In this document: positions 32,770 through 43,868 of the stretch, piece by piece
Numbering within the stretch: the stretch's first letter is position 1
Layout of the letters: each line of letters begins with the position of its first letter
Assembly: GCF_004342605.1 (NCBI RefSeq)
Contig: NZ_SLZL01000018.1
Span: forward strand, 38,897 to 102,896
Source of the DNA: Caulobacter sp. BK020
GTDB lineage: Bacteria; Pseudomonadota; Alphaproteobacteria; Caulobacterales; Caulobacteraceae
Reading direction: 5' to 3'
DNA length: 64,000 bases
Translations under genes and position numbers: made by a program
The notes under the pieces: generated by a model
Databases searched by the model: none
Told to the model about the DNA's origin: nothing
Seen by the model: only the letters and a program-made list of their open reading frames with translations

Positions 32770-33369
32770 ATGAAGATAGATCAGATCTCGGCGACGGCCG
32801 GCGGCGGACAGAGCGCCTTTTCCTTTCCCGGCGGCGTCGCGGCCGCGACCGCGGCGGTCAACGACGCCAGCGGCGCGACCCCGGTCGGGCGGCAGCTGGA
32901 CGCCTATCATGCCCTGTCCGGCCGCTGGGCGGGGGCCAGCCCCGGCGAGCGCGCCGCCCTGACCCACGCCCTGACCGAGTCGCCGTTCGCCCGGACCATC
33001 CAGACCGCGGTCAACACCTTCACCCGCGCCGCCTGGCCCGGCGCCGACGCCGTCCCGCCCGCGCCGCAGCAGCGGATGAGGGACGCCTTCGAGGGCCTGT
33101 CGAGCGATGACCAGCAGATCATCGCCTCGCTGCAGGTCGGCGTGCCCGGCTCGCCGCCGCCGGCATCGGTCGACGACTATCGCGCCCGGCTGCAGGCCGA
33201 GCTGGACGCCGTCCAGGCCCCGACGGGGCCGGTCGACACCGTGACCCTGTCGCCCGAGGCCCAGGCCCGCCTTGCCGGCGCGGTCCCGGCCGAGCCCACC
33301 GCCCCGCCGGTCGCGCCGACTCCGGAGATGGCCCCGGCGATCAACGCCTATTCGCGGGCCGGGCGATAG
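32770..33369 (+). CDS. Hypothetical protein, 199 aa, Ala/Pro-rich
   Basis: There is no signal peptide or membrane segment. The N-terminus (MKIDQISATAGGGQSAFSFP) is followed by helical AHALTESPFARTIQTAVNTF and MRDAFEGLSSDDQQIIASLQ. A low-complexity proline/alanine tail follows (PAEPTAPPVAPTPEMAPAIN). The family was not recognised. It lies between two dispersed repeats, so it is probably a single-gene unit. Confidence 0.65.
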   Translation: MKIDQISATAGGGQSAFSFPGGVAAATAAVNDASGATPVGRQLDAYHALSGRWAGASPGERAALTHALTESPFARTIQTAVNTFTRAAWPGADAVPPAPQQRMRDAFEGLSSDDQQIIASLQVGVPGSPPPASVDDYRARLQAELDAVQAPTGPVDTVTLSPEAQARLAGAVPAEPTAPPVAPTPEMAPAINAYSRAGR

Positions 33370-33383
33370 GGGCGGCGGCTCCG

Positions 33384-33484
33384 CTTGCCCCCTACGGATC
33401 GCTTCGCGATCGTCTTCCCCCACAGGGGGAAGAGCGCTCCGCCCCTCGCCGCGACAGACCGCGAAGCGGTCAGGTGGGGGCAAG
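33384..33484. repeat. Dispersed element with CTTGCCCCC / GGGGGCAAG ends, copy 1
   Basis: This 101-base element has inverted ends and the same internal blocks as the copy at 48707-48824 (CCTACGGAtCGCTTCGCGaT, CGTCTTCCCCC, AGGGGGAAGAGC, AGACCGCGAAGCGGTCAGGT). Both copies lie between convergent gene ends, a position typical of bidirectional terminators or REP-like elements. Confidence 0.65.
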
Positions 33485-33488
33485 TCGC

Positions 33489-33772
33489 CTACCCCTCCAC
33501 CGCCTCGTACAGCTCCCGCGCCTCGGTCGCGGGCCCCCGTCGCTCGCCAAAACCCAGCACGCGCACCGAGACGATGCGGCCGCCGATGGCGAAGACCAGG
33601 GCGTCGCCGATGCGCAGGCCGCGCGAGGGCTTGTCGACGCGGCTTTCGACGCCGGTGCGGGTCAGGCGGATGCGGCCTTCCTCGACGAAGCGGCCGGCCA
33701 GGGAGCGGGTCTTGAAGAACCGCGCGCGCCACAGCCAGACGTCGGCGCGGCAGTGGCCGGCGTCGGCGTCGC

Positions 33773-33776
<4 letters not shown>
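33489..33776 (-). CDS. S4-domain RNA-binding protein (Hsp15-like)
   Basis: The 95-residue protein has the S4 motif RADVWLWRARFFKTRSLAGR, then FVEEGRIRLTRTGVESRVDK. This matches HslR/Hsp15, which binds stalled 50S-nascent-chain complexes. Its ATG overlaps the helicase stop (ATGA), so it is translated with the helicase. The pairing of this helicase with an S4 protein next to fdxA and carD is conserved in alphaproteobacteria. Confidence 0.88.
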
Positions 33777-36319
<2,543 letters not shown>

Positions 36320-36399
36320 AACTCAAAGGTGGGACGGGAATCGCGGCGGGGCAAGCGGGGGCGTGGGCGGACGCGGGGGCGACTGGACGTCGCGGCGGG

Positions 36400-36867
36400 C
36401 TAGGCGCCGTAAACGGTGAGAACCGTCTGGCGCGTGAGCCGCCCTTCGATCCAATCGGCGACCGACGCCAAAAAGATCCGAAGCCCTTCGCGCTGGCTGG
36501 GATCGTCGAAGCGGCGCCGAAAGGTCGCGCCGTCGATCTCGATGTCATCGTCCAAATCCACCGTATGGATCCAGCTGATGTCGGCATCCCCGGGCGAAAC
36601 TCCGGTCGCCAGGCGTTCGGCGAGCGCTCTAAGGTCCCCGGCCACGGCCCGCCAGGCGTCGGCGGCGACTTCCGTGACGCCATAACGCGCGCCGGGGCGG
36701 TAGTTCGCCGCGTGCTTCGTCAGGAGCGGGTCAATAAAACTGAAGGCGTCGTCGTGGATATAGAGGCAGCCAGTCTGCGCCCCCGGAACCCGCGGCCCCG
36801 TGCCGATTTCGACGCTCAGGCCACCGCGATGACCGACGCCCTCCGCCAGTTCGAACACGTTGTTCAT
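36400..36867 (-). CDS. Hypothetical protein, 155 aa
   Basis: This is a soluble protein with no signal (MNNVFELAEGVGHRGGLSVE, YIHDDAFSFIDPLLTKHAAN, TVDLDDDIEIDGATFRRRFD, GLRIFLASVADWIEGRLTRQ). It has the mixed alpha/beta look and cluster of acidic residues common in immunity-like or SUKH-style small proteins. The family was not recognised. It is divergent from a VapBC pair. Confidence 0.65.
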   Translation of the reverse strand: MNNVFELAEGVGHRGGLSVEIGTGPRVPGAQTGCLYIHDDAFSFIDPLLTKHAANYRPGARYGVTEVAADAWRAVAGDLRALAERLATGVSPGDADISWIHTVDLDDDIEIDGATFRRRFDDPSQREGLRIFLASVADWIEGRLTRQTVLTVYGA

Positions 36868-36903
36868 TCGCTACCTAAGCCCACGCCTTGAGAAATACGG
36901 CTT

Positions 36904-36921
36904 TATAGTATATACACGTAT
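36904..36921. promoter_or_regulatory. Promoter/operator of vapBC
   Basis: TATAGT and the overlapping palindromes GTATATAC (36908-36915) and ATAC-AC-GTAT (36912-36921) lie about 20 bases before vapB. AbrB-type antitoxins bind such AT-rich inverted repeats to repress their own operon. Confidence 0.5.
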
Positions 36922-36936
36922 GCACGGAGAAGCGCT

Positions 36937-37176
36937 ATGGTCATCAACACAAGCAAGACCTTCAGGAGCGGCAACAGCGAGGCGGTGAGAATCCCGCGCG
37001 ACATGGCGTTCGGCGCTGATGTCGAACTGACCCTCGTGCGATCCGGCGATGTGCTGACCGTCTATCCGACGCGAACCTCAATGGCCGCCCTCGTCGAAGA
37101 GCTGGCCACACTGCCCCGACCGGCCAGCATCGAGGTTCGTGACGAAGAGCCGCTGGACGAGCGTCCAGGTCTTTGA
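36937..37176 (+). CDS. vapB: VapB-like antitoxin (AbrB fold)
   Basis: The 79-residue protein has a swapped-hairpin AbrB DNA-binding start (TSKTFRSGNSEAVRIPRDMA, FGADVELTLVRSGDVLTVYP) and an acidic, disordered C-terminus (PASIEVRDEEPLDERPGL) that should wrap the toxin. GGAGA lies seven bases before the ATG. It overlaps the toxin gene (TTGA). It neutralises VapC and represses the operon, probably through the palindromes just upstream. Confidence 0.88.
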   Translation: MVINTSKTFRSGNSEAVRIPRDMAFGADVELTLVRSGDVLTVYPTRTSMAALVEELATLPRPASIEVRDEEPLDERPGL

Positions 37177-37559
37177 CCCACATCCTCGACACCAACATCG
37201 CCATTCACCTGCGCGACGGCGACCCACTAGTGACCTCCAAGGCCACCGCCCTGGAAGGCCCGGTGTTGCTGTCGATCATCTCGCGGGTCGAGCTGGAAGG
37301 CGGGGTCTATCGCGAATCGTCCGAGGCCGGCGGGCGGCGGGCGCGGTTGGACGCAATGCTCCGCGCCCTGCCTGTGCTGGACTTCGACCGCGAGGCCGCC
37401 GACGCCTATCGGACGATCATCGAGACGGCGGGCTATTCGCGCCGCAAAATCCTGGATCGCATGATCGCCGCCCAGGCCCTGGTGCACCGCGCGGCGCTGG
37501 TCACCCGCAACGCCGCCGACTTCCAGGACATCCCAGGACTGATCCTGGTCGAATGGTGA
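37173..37559 (+). CDS. vapC: VapC-like PIN-domain ribonuclease toxin
   Basis: The 128-residue PIN protein has the acidic site complete: D6 in ILDTN, E40 in RVELEGG, D95 in KILDRMIAAQ, and N113/D116 in TRNAADF. The TTG start lies inside the antitoxin stop (TTGA), an arrangement that ties toxin to antitoxin translation. VapC toxins cut specific tRNA or rRNA sites. The intact residues argue for an active toxin. Confidence 0.9.
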   Translation: MTHILDTNIAIHLRDGDPLVTSKATALEGPVLLSIISRVELEGGVYRESSEAGGRRARLDAMLRALPVLDFDREAADAYRTIIETAGYSRRKILDRMIAAQALVHRAALVTRNAADFQDIPGLILVEW

Positions 37560-37619
37560 GCGTCGCCTGAGTCCCCGCAACGACGCCGCCTTCCCGGGCG
37601 TTCTGAATAACGGGTCAGA

Positions 37620-38063
37620 ATGGAGACCTTCGCCGTGCAGAACTCCCGTTGGAAGGCCGGCAGTTCGGAGGTTCACGAGGCGCTGCGCGACGCCAGGATC
37701 GCCGCCGTGATGCATGCTGTCGAGAAGGTGGACGCCGCCCTGGTCGCCGACGAATACGCGGTGTTCGCCGCCGCCCTGGCGCCTGAGCTGGTGGTCAACA
37801 ATCCCGGCAACATCGTCGCCGCCAGCGCCATGGTCCGTCAGCTGAACGCCGACGGCAAGATCGCCTACAGCCAGTACGAGCGCCTGCTGGAGCGCGCCTC
37901 CCTGCGCAGCGAGATGGTGCTGCTGATGGGCGAGGAGAGCGTCGTGCCCAAGGGCCGGAACCCGCTGGCCGGCCAGACCGTGCGCCGTCGCTTCACCGAG
38001 CTGTGGCGTCCGGAGGGCGAGCGCTGGCTGCTGTCGGTCCGGCAGGCGACTGTGGTGCGGTAG
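37620..38063 (+). CDS. NTF2/DUF4440-like protein
   Basis: The 147-residue cone-shaped NTF2-like fold shows EALRDARIAAVMHAVEKVDA, then DEYAVFAAALAPELVVNNPG, GKIAYSQYERLLERASLRSE, TVRRRFTELWRPEGERWLL and SVRQATVV. There is no ribosome site before the ATG at 37620. A GTG five codons later has GGAG nine bases upstream and is an alternative start. The members bind or convert small hydrophobic molecules; the ligand is unknown. It appears monocistronic. Confidence 0.8.
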   Translation: METFAVQNSRWKAGSSEVHEALRDARIAAVMHAVEKVDAALVADEYAVFAAALAPELVVNNPGNIVAASAMVRQLNADGKIAYSQYERLLERASLRSEMVLLMGEESVVPKGRNPLAGQTVRRRFTELWRPEGERWLLSVRQATVVR

Positions 38064-38178
38064 CTGGCGTCGGCCCAAAAACCAAGCCCTTCCCAAAGAA
38101 CCGTCAGGAATGTCCCCGGACCGAACAACAAGGCCCGGGATGACGGTAAAAGGGAAAGCTCGGAGGATGCTGGCGGTC

Positions 38179-39816
38179 TCAGCGTTTCTCGAACACCACC
38201 TTCCCGTTCACGATGGTCAGCACAGCCTCGACCTTCAAGATCTCCGGCGGGGCGATGGTCATCAGGTCCTTGGAGAACACCGTGACGTCGGCCTTCTTGC
38301 CCGCCTCCAGCGTGCCGCGGTCGGTCTCGGCGAAGGCGGCGTAGGCCGGGGCCCAGGTCAGCATGCGCAGGGCCTGGTCGCGGCTGACTGCTTCCTCCGG
38401 GCTCCAGTCGGCGTTGGCGAAGCCGTCCAGGCTGTGGCGGTAGACGGCGGCGTAGAACTCGATGCGCGGGTCGCCGACCTCGACGGGCGCGTCCGAGCCG
38501 GCGGCGACCACCGCGCCACTGTCCAGGAAGTCCTTCCAGCGATAGCCCTCGTGCAGCCGCGCCCTGCCCAGGCGCGCGGGGGCGAAATAGAGGTCGCCGA
38601 TGGCGTGGCTGGGCTGCATCGAGGCGATGACTCCCAGCTTGGCGAAACGCGGCAGGTCGGCGTCGGCGACGATCTGGGCGTGCTCGATCCGCCAGCGGGC
38701 GGCCGTGTCGCCGGCCAGGCTCTCCTCGAACCAGTCCAGGGCCATGCGGTTGCCGCGGTCGCCGATGGCGTGCATGGCCACCTGGGCGCCGACCGCCTTG
38801 GCCTGCTTCATCAGCGCCAACCCCTTGTCGCGCGGGGTCAGCTGCAGGCCCAGCCCCTCGGCGTCGCTGTAGGGCTCCAGCAGCGCCGCGCCGCGCGAGC
38901 CCAGGGCGCCGTCCATGTAGAGCTTGATCCCGCGCACCCGGATCAGGCCGGTGGCGTCGGTCGACGGCCCCTTGGCCAGCACCTGGGCGGCGCCGCTGGG
39001 GTCCATGTAGTTGTCGACGCGCAGGCCGAACCGCTTCTCGGTCGCCAGGTCCTGGAGGATCGCCAGGTCCGGCGCCTCGACGCTCATATTGCCCAGGCCC
39101 GTCCAGCCGCGCGCGGCGTAGAGGGCGCCGGCCTTCTCCAGAGCCTGGCGTTTAAGGGCTTCGGACGGCGGCGGGATCACCCCGGCCACCAGGCTCTGGG
39201 CGTGGTCGATCAGCATGCCGTCCGGCGCGCCGTCGGGGCCTTTGAGGATCTGGCCGCCGGCCGGGGCGGCGGTGTCCCGGATCACGCCCGCCGCCGCCAG
39301 CGCCGCCGTCGAGGCGACCACCGCGTGGCCGTCGGCCCGTTCCAGCACCACCACCCGGCCGGGCGCGGCGCGGTCGAGGTCTGCGCGGTTGGGGAAGCGC
39401 TTCTCGGGCCAATGGGTCTCGATCCAGCCACGCCCGAAGATCGGCCCGTCCGGATGCGCGGCGGCATAGGCCTTCACCGCGGCGACCAGGCTCTCCACCG
39501 AGGTGGTCTGGTCCAGATTCAAGGTCAGCTCGCGCAGGCCGATGCCGGTCAGGTGGGCGTGGGCGTCGACGAAGCCGGGAAAGGCCGCCGCACCCTTCAG
39601 ATCGACGTCGCGGGCGTCCTTGGCCGCCTTGGCCCTGGCGGCGGCCAGGGCGCCGACGAAGGCGATGCGGTCGTCGCGGATCAGCAGAGCCTCCGCCGTA
39701 GGGGCCGCGGCGACGCCGGTATGGATCGGGCCGCCATGGATCAGGAGATCGCCGGCAAGCGCCGGAACCGCGCCGGCGCAGGCCAGCAGCACGGCGAGGG
39801 TGAGGATGCGGCGCAA
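38179..39816 (-). CDS. Secreted amidohydrolase (YtcJ-like)
   Basis: A signal peptide (MRRILTLAVLLACAGAVPAL) precedes an amidohydrolase-3 type TIM barrel: PGFVDAHAHLTGIGL (metal-binding HxH), WIETHWPEKRFPNRADLDRA, DGHAVVAS, GIKLYMDGALGSRGAALLEP, VAMHAIGDRGNRMALDWFEE, RIEHAQIV, and the late SDAPVEVGDPRIEFYAAVYR. At 545 residues it has standard length. The start is TTG with GGAG six bases before it. Enzymes of this group hydrolyse amide or imide bonds in small molecules. Export to the periplasm is predicted. Confidence 0.88.
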   Translation of the reverse strand: MRRILTLAVLLACAGAVPALAGDLLIHGGPIHTGVAAAPTAEALLIRDDRIAFVGALAAARAKAAKDARDVDLKGAAAFPGFVDAHAHLTGIGLRELTLNLDQTTSVESLVAAVKAYAAAHPDGPIFGRGWIETHWPEKRFPNRADLDRAAPGRVVVLERADGHAVVASTAALAAAGVIRDTAAPAGGQILKGPDGAPDGMLIDHAQSLVAGVIPPPSEALKRQALEKAGALYAARGWTGLGNMSVEAPDLAILQDLATEKRFGLRVDNYMDPSGAAQVLAKGPSTDATGLIRVRGIKLYMDGALGSRGAALLEPYSDAEGLGLQLTPRDKGLALMKQAKAVGAQVAMHAIGDRGNRMALDWFEESLAGDTAARWRIEHAQIVADADLPRFAKLGVIASMQPSHAIGDLYFAPARLGRARLHEGYRWKDFLDSGAVVAAGSDAPVEVGDPRIEFYAAVYRHSLDGFANADWSPEEAVSRDQALRMLTWAPAYAAFAETDRGTLEAGKKADVTVFSKDLMTIAPPEILKVEAVLTIVNGKVVFEKR

Positions 39817-40030
39817 GGCGATCTCCGAGACAGCAAGAAACGGAAAATCTAGGCCGGGAACATCGGTGCTGGAAGCTTCCCCGGTTTCCTCGCCCGCCGC
39901 CGCCGCCGGGCTGACGAACGTTTCAGCAGCCTGGGCCGGCGCGATCCGCCGCTAGGCCTCGATCGCGGATAACGGACTCCAAGGCGCCAAGCCCGCTCGA
40001 AACGCCGCGGGCGGCTGCTATAATCGGTCC

Positions 40031-40603
40031 ATGACCCAAGGCTTCGCCCTCTTCGAGACGCCGATCGGACTGTGCGGCCTGGCCTGGGGCGAGCGGGGGC
40101 TGGTCGGGGCTCAGTTGCCCGAGGCCGCGCCGGGCGCCGCCTGGGCCCGCCTGCGCCGGCGCTATCCGGACGCCGTCGAGGGACCGCCGCCGCCGACCGT
40201 CCAGCGGACGATCGAGCGGATCAACGACCTGCTGGCCGGCGGGCGCGACGACCTGACCGACGTCGAGCTGGACTTCAGCGTCGTCGCCCCGTTCAACCGC
40301 CGGGTCTACGAGATCGCCCGCGCCATCCCGCCTGGCGAGACCTCGACCTACGGCCAGATCGCCAAGGCCATGAACGAGCCCGGCGCGGCCCGGGCCATCG
40401 GCAAGGCCCTGGGCGAGAACCCCTGGCCGATCATCGTCCCCTGCCACCGGGTGCTGGGCGCCGACGGCAAGAGCGGCGGCTTCTCGGCCCCCGGCGGGGT
40501 GGAGACCAAGGCCCGGATCTTGACCATCGAACGGGCCCGGACCAGCGCCGCGCCGACCCTGTTCGACCTGGAGTTCTCGGTGGCCCCGCAGCGGGGACGT
40601 TGA
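40031..40603 (+). CDS. ogt: Methylated-DNA-[protein]-cysteine S-methyltransferase
   Basis: The 190-residue protein is an AGT/MGMT. The C-terminal DNA-binding core reads RVYEIARAIPPGETSTYGQI, GAARAIGKALGENPWPIIVP, and the alkyl acceptor C138 lies in PCHRV, followed by GKSGGFSAPGGVETKARIL. The N-terminal part is short, as in Ogt rather than Ada. It removes O6-alkyl groups from guanine in a suicide reaction. It stands alone, convergent with the LysR gene. Confidence 0.92.
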   Translation: MTQGFALFETPIGLCGLAWGERGLVGAQLPEAAPGAAWARLRRRYPDAVEGPPPPTVQRTIERINDLLAGGRDDLTDVELDFSVVAPFNRRVYEIARAIPPGETSTYGQIAKAMNEPGAARAIGKALGENPWPIIVPCHRVLGADGKSGGFSAPGGVETKARILTIERARTSAAPTLFDLEFSVAPQRGR

Positions 40604-40616
40604 GCCGCCTTCGCCC

Positions 40617-41519
40617 CTACAGGCCCCGCCCCGCCCGCAGCATCAGATCGCGGATCCACATCGAGCCCGGGTCCTTCTGCGCCACCACCGGGTGGAACAG
40701 GTACTGCGCGTCCTCGCCCGGATCGATCGGCGGCTCGACCCGCATCAGGTCCAGCGGACCGGCCAGGGCCGCGATCAGCCGGCCCGGCACGAAGGCCACC
40801 AGGTCGGAGCGAGCGGTCATCCGCAGGGCCTGCAGGTAGCTGGGCGCCGTCAGGGCGATGCGGCGCTCGACGCCGTTCTGGCGCAGGAAGGGCTCGATGG
40901 CGTCGTCGCGCTCGCCCGCCCCGACTACGGCCACATGGCGGGCGGCGTTGAAGCCGGCCAGGGTCGACAGCCGTCCGGCGTCGGGATGGCCGCGCCGCAC
41001 GGCCAGGGCGTCGCGGTCGGTGTAGAGCGTCTGGCGATGGAAGCCGGGATAGGCCTCGCCGGTCCAGGCGACCACCAGGTCTATGGTGCGGGCGAAGTCG
41101 GGGGTCAGCACCGCCGGACCGCGCCAGGGCACGACGTCCAGGCGCACGCCGGGCGCGACGGCGGCGACCTCCGCCAGCGCCGCCGGCATCAGCAGGTCGA
41201 CGCACAGGTCGGGCATCATCAGGCGAAAGCCGCGGGTGCTGGTCGCCGGATCGAAGCCCTGGGCCTGGAACAGGCCGCGCACCTGCTCCAGCGCCTGGGT
41301 CAGGGGGGCGCGCAAGGCCTGGGCGTGCGGCGTCAGCTCCATGCGCGGCCCCACACGCACCAGCAGCGGATCGCCGGTCGCCTCGCGCAGGCGGCGCAGG
41401 GCGTGGCTGACCGCCGGCTGCGAGAGGTTCAGGCGCTGGGCCGCCCGCCCCACGCCGCCCTCGGCCAGCAGGGCGTCCAGGGCCACCAGGAGGTTGAGGT
41501 CGAGCTTGGCCAGGTTCAT
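40617..41519 (-). CDS. LysR-family transcriptional regulator
   Basis: The 300-residue protein has an N-terminal HTH (LDLNLLVALDALLAEGGVGR, AAQRLNLSQPAVSHALRRLR) and a substrate-binding domain (FRLMMPDLCVDLLMPAALAE, GFHRQTLYTDRDALAVRRGH). The NodD/LeuO-like short linker and MNLAKLDLNLL opening are typical. The ATG at 41519 is chosen; a TTCAT-gta-ATGAA inverted repeat overlaps it. It is divergent from a SnoaL-like gene 89 bases away, the classical LysR target layout. Confidence 0.9.
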   Translation of the reverse strand: MNLAKLDLNLLVALDALLAEGGVGRAAQRLNLSQPAVSHALRRLREATGDPLLVRVGPRMELTPHAQALRAPLTQALEQVRGLFQAQGFDPATSTRGFRLMMPDLCVDLLMPAALAEVAAVAPGVRLDVVPWRGPAVLTPDFARTIDLVVAWTGEAYPGFHRQTLYTDRDALAVRRGHPDAGRLSTLAGFNAARHVAVVGAGERDDAIEPFLRQNGVERRIALTAPSYLQALRMTARSDLVAFVPGRLIAALAGPLDLMRVEPPIDPGEDAQYLFHPVVAQKDPGSMWIRDLMLRAGRGL

Positions 41520-41607
41520 GTAATGAATATAGACCATCACAGGCATCGATTGGATGAATGATGCTGCCTGCCGGATCATGAGGCTCCACCCCGCACGGAG
41601 AGCCGCC

Positions 41608-42024
41608 ATGAGCACGACCGACGACAACAAGCGACTGATCCGGACGATCTTCGAAGGCCTGGCGCGCGGCGACGCCCGCCTGTTCCTCGACAGCCTGGAC
41701 GAGGCCGCCGTCTGGCGGATGATCGGGACCACGGCCTGGTCTGGCGTCTATACCGGCAAGGCCGCCATCCGCCGCGACCTGCTGACCCCGCTGACAGCCC
41801 AGTTCGCCGACCAGTACCTGAACACGGCCGACGCGATCATTGCCGAGGGCGACACGGTGGTGGTCGAGTGCCGGGGCAAGGTCACCACCAAGACCGGCAA
41901 GCGTTACGACAACACCTACTGCTGGGTGCTGCGGATGGGGGACGGCAAGATCGCCGCGCTGACCGAATACATGGACACGGAACTGGTCGCGACGGCCCTG
42001 GAGCCGCCGGTCCGCCAGGCTTGA
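41608..42024 (+). CDS. SnoaL/NTF2-like protein, probable LysR target
   Basis: The 138-residue protein reads NKRLIRTIFEGLARGDARLF, AAVWRMIGTTAWSGVYTGKA, TVVVECRGKVTTKTGKRYDN and a conserved C-terminal strand RMGDGKIAALTEYMDTEL. GGAG eight bases before ATG at 41608 fixes the start; an upstream ATG in frame lacks one. The fold hosts ketosteroid-isomerase- or epoxide-hydrolase-like activities. Divergence from the LysR gene suggests that the regulator controls it. Confidence 0.85.
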   Translation: MSTTDDNKRLIRTIFEGLARGDARLFLDSLDEAAVWRMIGTTAWSGVYTGKAAIRRDLLTPLTAQFADQYLNTADAIIAEGDTVVVECRGKVTTKTGKRYDNTYCWVLRMGDGKIAALTEYMDTELVATALEPPVRQA

Positions 42025-42188
42025 AGGGGGTCGGGCAGCTTGAGCGGTTAACGCCCGCTAACCTTCGCCCGAACACGAGCGAAACGAATCATGACCGAAT
42101 CAGCGACTTCGCCCGATTCAGCCTTTGTTCCCTACCAGCTATTGTAGCTTAATTCGCATTAACCACAAACAGGAGTCGCCTGAGTCCG

Positions 42189-42644
42189 TCAGCCCGCCTT
42201 GCACTCGGCGCTGACCCGCTTGGCGTCCATCACCCCGGCCAGGGGGATGCCGTTGATGGTCTTCATGTGGACGTTCAGGCGGAAGCTCTCGGGCGTATAG
42301 GTTCCGTTGGCCGTCACCGGGGCCACGCGGCCCTTCTTGTCGGTCCATGTGCCCTTCAGCGCCACCTTGCCGTCGCGCACCACGCGGGTCTCGTAGTCGC
42401 AGGTGTATTTGCGCGTGCAGATGCCCTTGGCGAACTGCTCGACGTCGGCCTGCTTGAGGCAGCGATCCTCGCCGCCGGCCGGAATCGGACCGATGCGATA
42501 GCTGTACTCCCACTGGCCGGGCAGGATCGTCGAATGCGCTCCAGCCGCGCCGGCGGCCTGGGCGGCGATCCGAGGGGCCGCGACAGCCGCCACGGCGCCC
42601 AGGATCAGGGTTCCGGCGATCATGGCGGGGGCGAGCAGGCGCAT
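42189..42644 (-). CDS. DUF3617 periplasmic protein
   Basis: The 151-residue protein has a signal peptide ending near AVAAPRIAA. The DUF3617 pattern follows: LPGQWEYSYRIG, CLKQADVEQFAKG (first Cys), CTRKYTCDYETRVVRDGKVA, GTYTPESFRLNVHMKTINGI and a final Cys (SAECKAG). Four to five cysteines probably form disulphides in the periplasm. The role of the family is unknown. It stands next to rpmB, divergently transcribed. Confidence 0.85.
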   Translation of the reverse strand: MRLLAPAMIAGTLILGAVAAVAAPRIAAQAAGAAGAHSTILPGQWEYSYRIGPIPAGGEDRCLKQADVEQFAKGICTRKYTCDYETRVVRDGKVALKGTWTDKKGRVAPVTANGTYTPESFRLNVHMKTINGIPLAGVMDAKRVSAECKAG

Positions 42645-42727
42645 GCGGTCGATCTCCTGGTGGGACGGCTTATATATGGAGCGGTAGATGAACCGTGCTT
42701 GAAGGCGATGTTGGGGCGCGGCGCGGC

Positions 42728-42757
42728 TTGACTCGGCAAGCCCCCTTCGCCTATATC
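42728..42757 (+). promoter_or_regulatory. Likely rpmB promoter
   Basis: TTGACT and TATATC are separated by 18 bases, about 90 bases before the rpmB start. A strong -35 fits a ribosomal-protein gene. Confidence 0.5.
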
Positions 42758-42844
42758 GCCCGCTCTCGCGCGGCGGTCCGTCCTTCGCGCGCCGAAATTC
42801 ATGTTGCGGAGCCTTCGGCTTCGCCCAAGCCCAAGGTATCCACC

Positions 42845-43141
42845 ATGTCGCGCCGTTGCGAACTCACCGGGATCGGTCCGATGGTCGGCCACAATGTGAG
42901 CCACTCGAACATCAAGACCAAGCGCCGCTTCCTGCCGGCCCTGTCGCCCGCTTCGCTGCAGTCGGACTCGCTGGGTCAGACCTTCAAGCTGCGCATCAGC
43001 AACGCGGCCCTGCGCACCCTGGACTTCAAGGGCGGCCTGGACACCTTCCTGCTGGGCGCCAAGGACGAGCAGCTGTCGCCGCGCGCCCTGAAGATCAAGC
43101 GCCAGGTCAAGGCCAAGGTCTCGGCCGCGGTCGCCGCCTAA
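42845..43141 (+). CDS. rpmB: 50S ribosomal protein L28
   Basis: The 98-residue L28 begins MSRRCELTGIGPMVGHNVSH and contains NIKTKRRFLPALSPASLQSD and the C-terminal LSPRALKIKRQVKAK. The length is typical of alphaproteobacteria, longer than the 78-residue enterobacterial protein. It belongs to the large ribosomal subunit near the exit side. It is a single-gene unit with a strong terminator 26 bases after the stop. Confidence 0.97.
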   Translation: MSRRCELTGIGPMVGHNVSHSNIKTKRRFLPALSPASLQSDSLGQTFKLRISNAALRTLDFKGGLDTFLLGAKDEQLSPRALKIKRQVKAKVSAAVAA

Positions 43142-43166
43142 GCCTTCCCGGTTTCGACCGACGAAA

Positions 43167-43196
43167 GGCCCGCGAGGTTCGCCTCGCGGGCCTTTT
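43167..43196 (+). terminator. Rho-independent terminator of rpmB
   Basis: A perfect 11-base stem (GGCCCGCGAGG with CCTCGCGGGCC) and 4-base loop are followed by TTTT. It lies 26 bases after the rpmB stop. Confidence 0.85.
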
Positions 43197-43244
43197 CGCG
43201 TCTGGGCGGCAGGCAGCCGACGCGGACCGGAACCGCCGCCCATG

Positions 43245-43274
43245 AAAAAGCCCTCCCCGTCGCCGGAGAGGGCT
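43245..43274 (-). terminator. Terminator of the first UrcA gene
   Basis: On the minus strand AGCCCTCTCC and GGGGAGGGCT pair around a short loop and run into TTTTT. It lies about 60 bases after the UrcA stop at 43335. Confidence 0.75.
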
Positions 43275-43334
43275 CTTCAACGCCACCGAAAGGGGCCGAT
43301 ACGCCGCCCCCGTACTAAACTTGAAACCGCAGCC

Positions 43335-43625
43335 TTAGCGGGCGCGGATGGCCGGGTTGGCTTCGTTGTACGAGACCAGTTCCGGGTTGTTCAGCTTGCC
43401 CACCGCGTCGTTGACCGAGGCGCGGACGCAGGCGGGGTACAGGTAGGAGGCCAGGCTCTCGCCGCGGACGGTCTGCCAGCAGACGGTCGAGGCGGCCTTG
43501 ACGATCTCGGCGCGCAGCTCGGCCGGGGCCTTGCCGGCGGTCTTGATGCGGACTTCGGCGGCGCCGGCGGGCGCGGCGGCGAACAGGGCGACGGCCGAGG
43601 CGGCCAGGACGAAGGAGCGGATCAT
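43335..43625 (-). CDS. UrcA-family periplasmic protein, copy 1
   Basis: The 96-residue protein has a signal peptide (MIRSFVLAASAVALFAAAPA). The UrcA core follows: AELRAEIVKAASTVCWQTVR (first Cys) and PACVRASVNDAV (second Cys), ending GKLNNPELVSYNEANPAIRA. The two cysteines probably make a disulphide. UrcA proteins are restricted to Caulobacterales, sphingomonads and relatives and have no known function. It has a paralogue 240 bases upstream on the same strand and shares a promoter-distal motif with it. Confidence 0.88.
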   Translation of the reverse strand: MIRSFVLAASAVALFAAAPAGAAEVRIKTAGKAPAELRAEIVKAASTVCWQTVRGESLASYLYPACVRASVNDAVGKLNNPELVSYNEANPAIRAR

Positions 43626-43694
43626 GGGACGGATTCCAGGACAGCGTTGATCTTCAATCCGTCCGGAATGCGTTTCCCCGCGGCGGCTGGTCCA

Positions 43695-43709
43695 GGATCT
43701 CGCCCGCTC
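43695..43709. promoter_or_regulatory. Shared 15-base box upstream of UrcA copy 1
   Basis: GGATCTCGCCCGCTC occurs here, 70 bases before the start of UrcA copy 1, and again at 44234-44248, 66 bases before copy 2. The equal spacing suggests a common promoter or regulator-binding element. Confidence 0.5.
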
Positions 43710-43868
43710 TGTCGCCTTGGCCACGCTATAGCCAGAGCCTCGTCACTTATCAACGATTATATTGCAGTGCGGTCACAGAATCCGTTGACATGCACGGTTC
43801 CGACAACCTGGGGAGGAAACCCGGTCCCGCGCCGCCGAAGCTGCACGCGAAACCGGGCCCGAACGGTC

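Noticed and set aside
38110..39852. 580-residue open frame antisense to the amidohydrolase
   Set aside because: Shadow frame without domains; the sense strand has complete amidohydrolase motifs.
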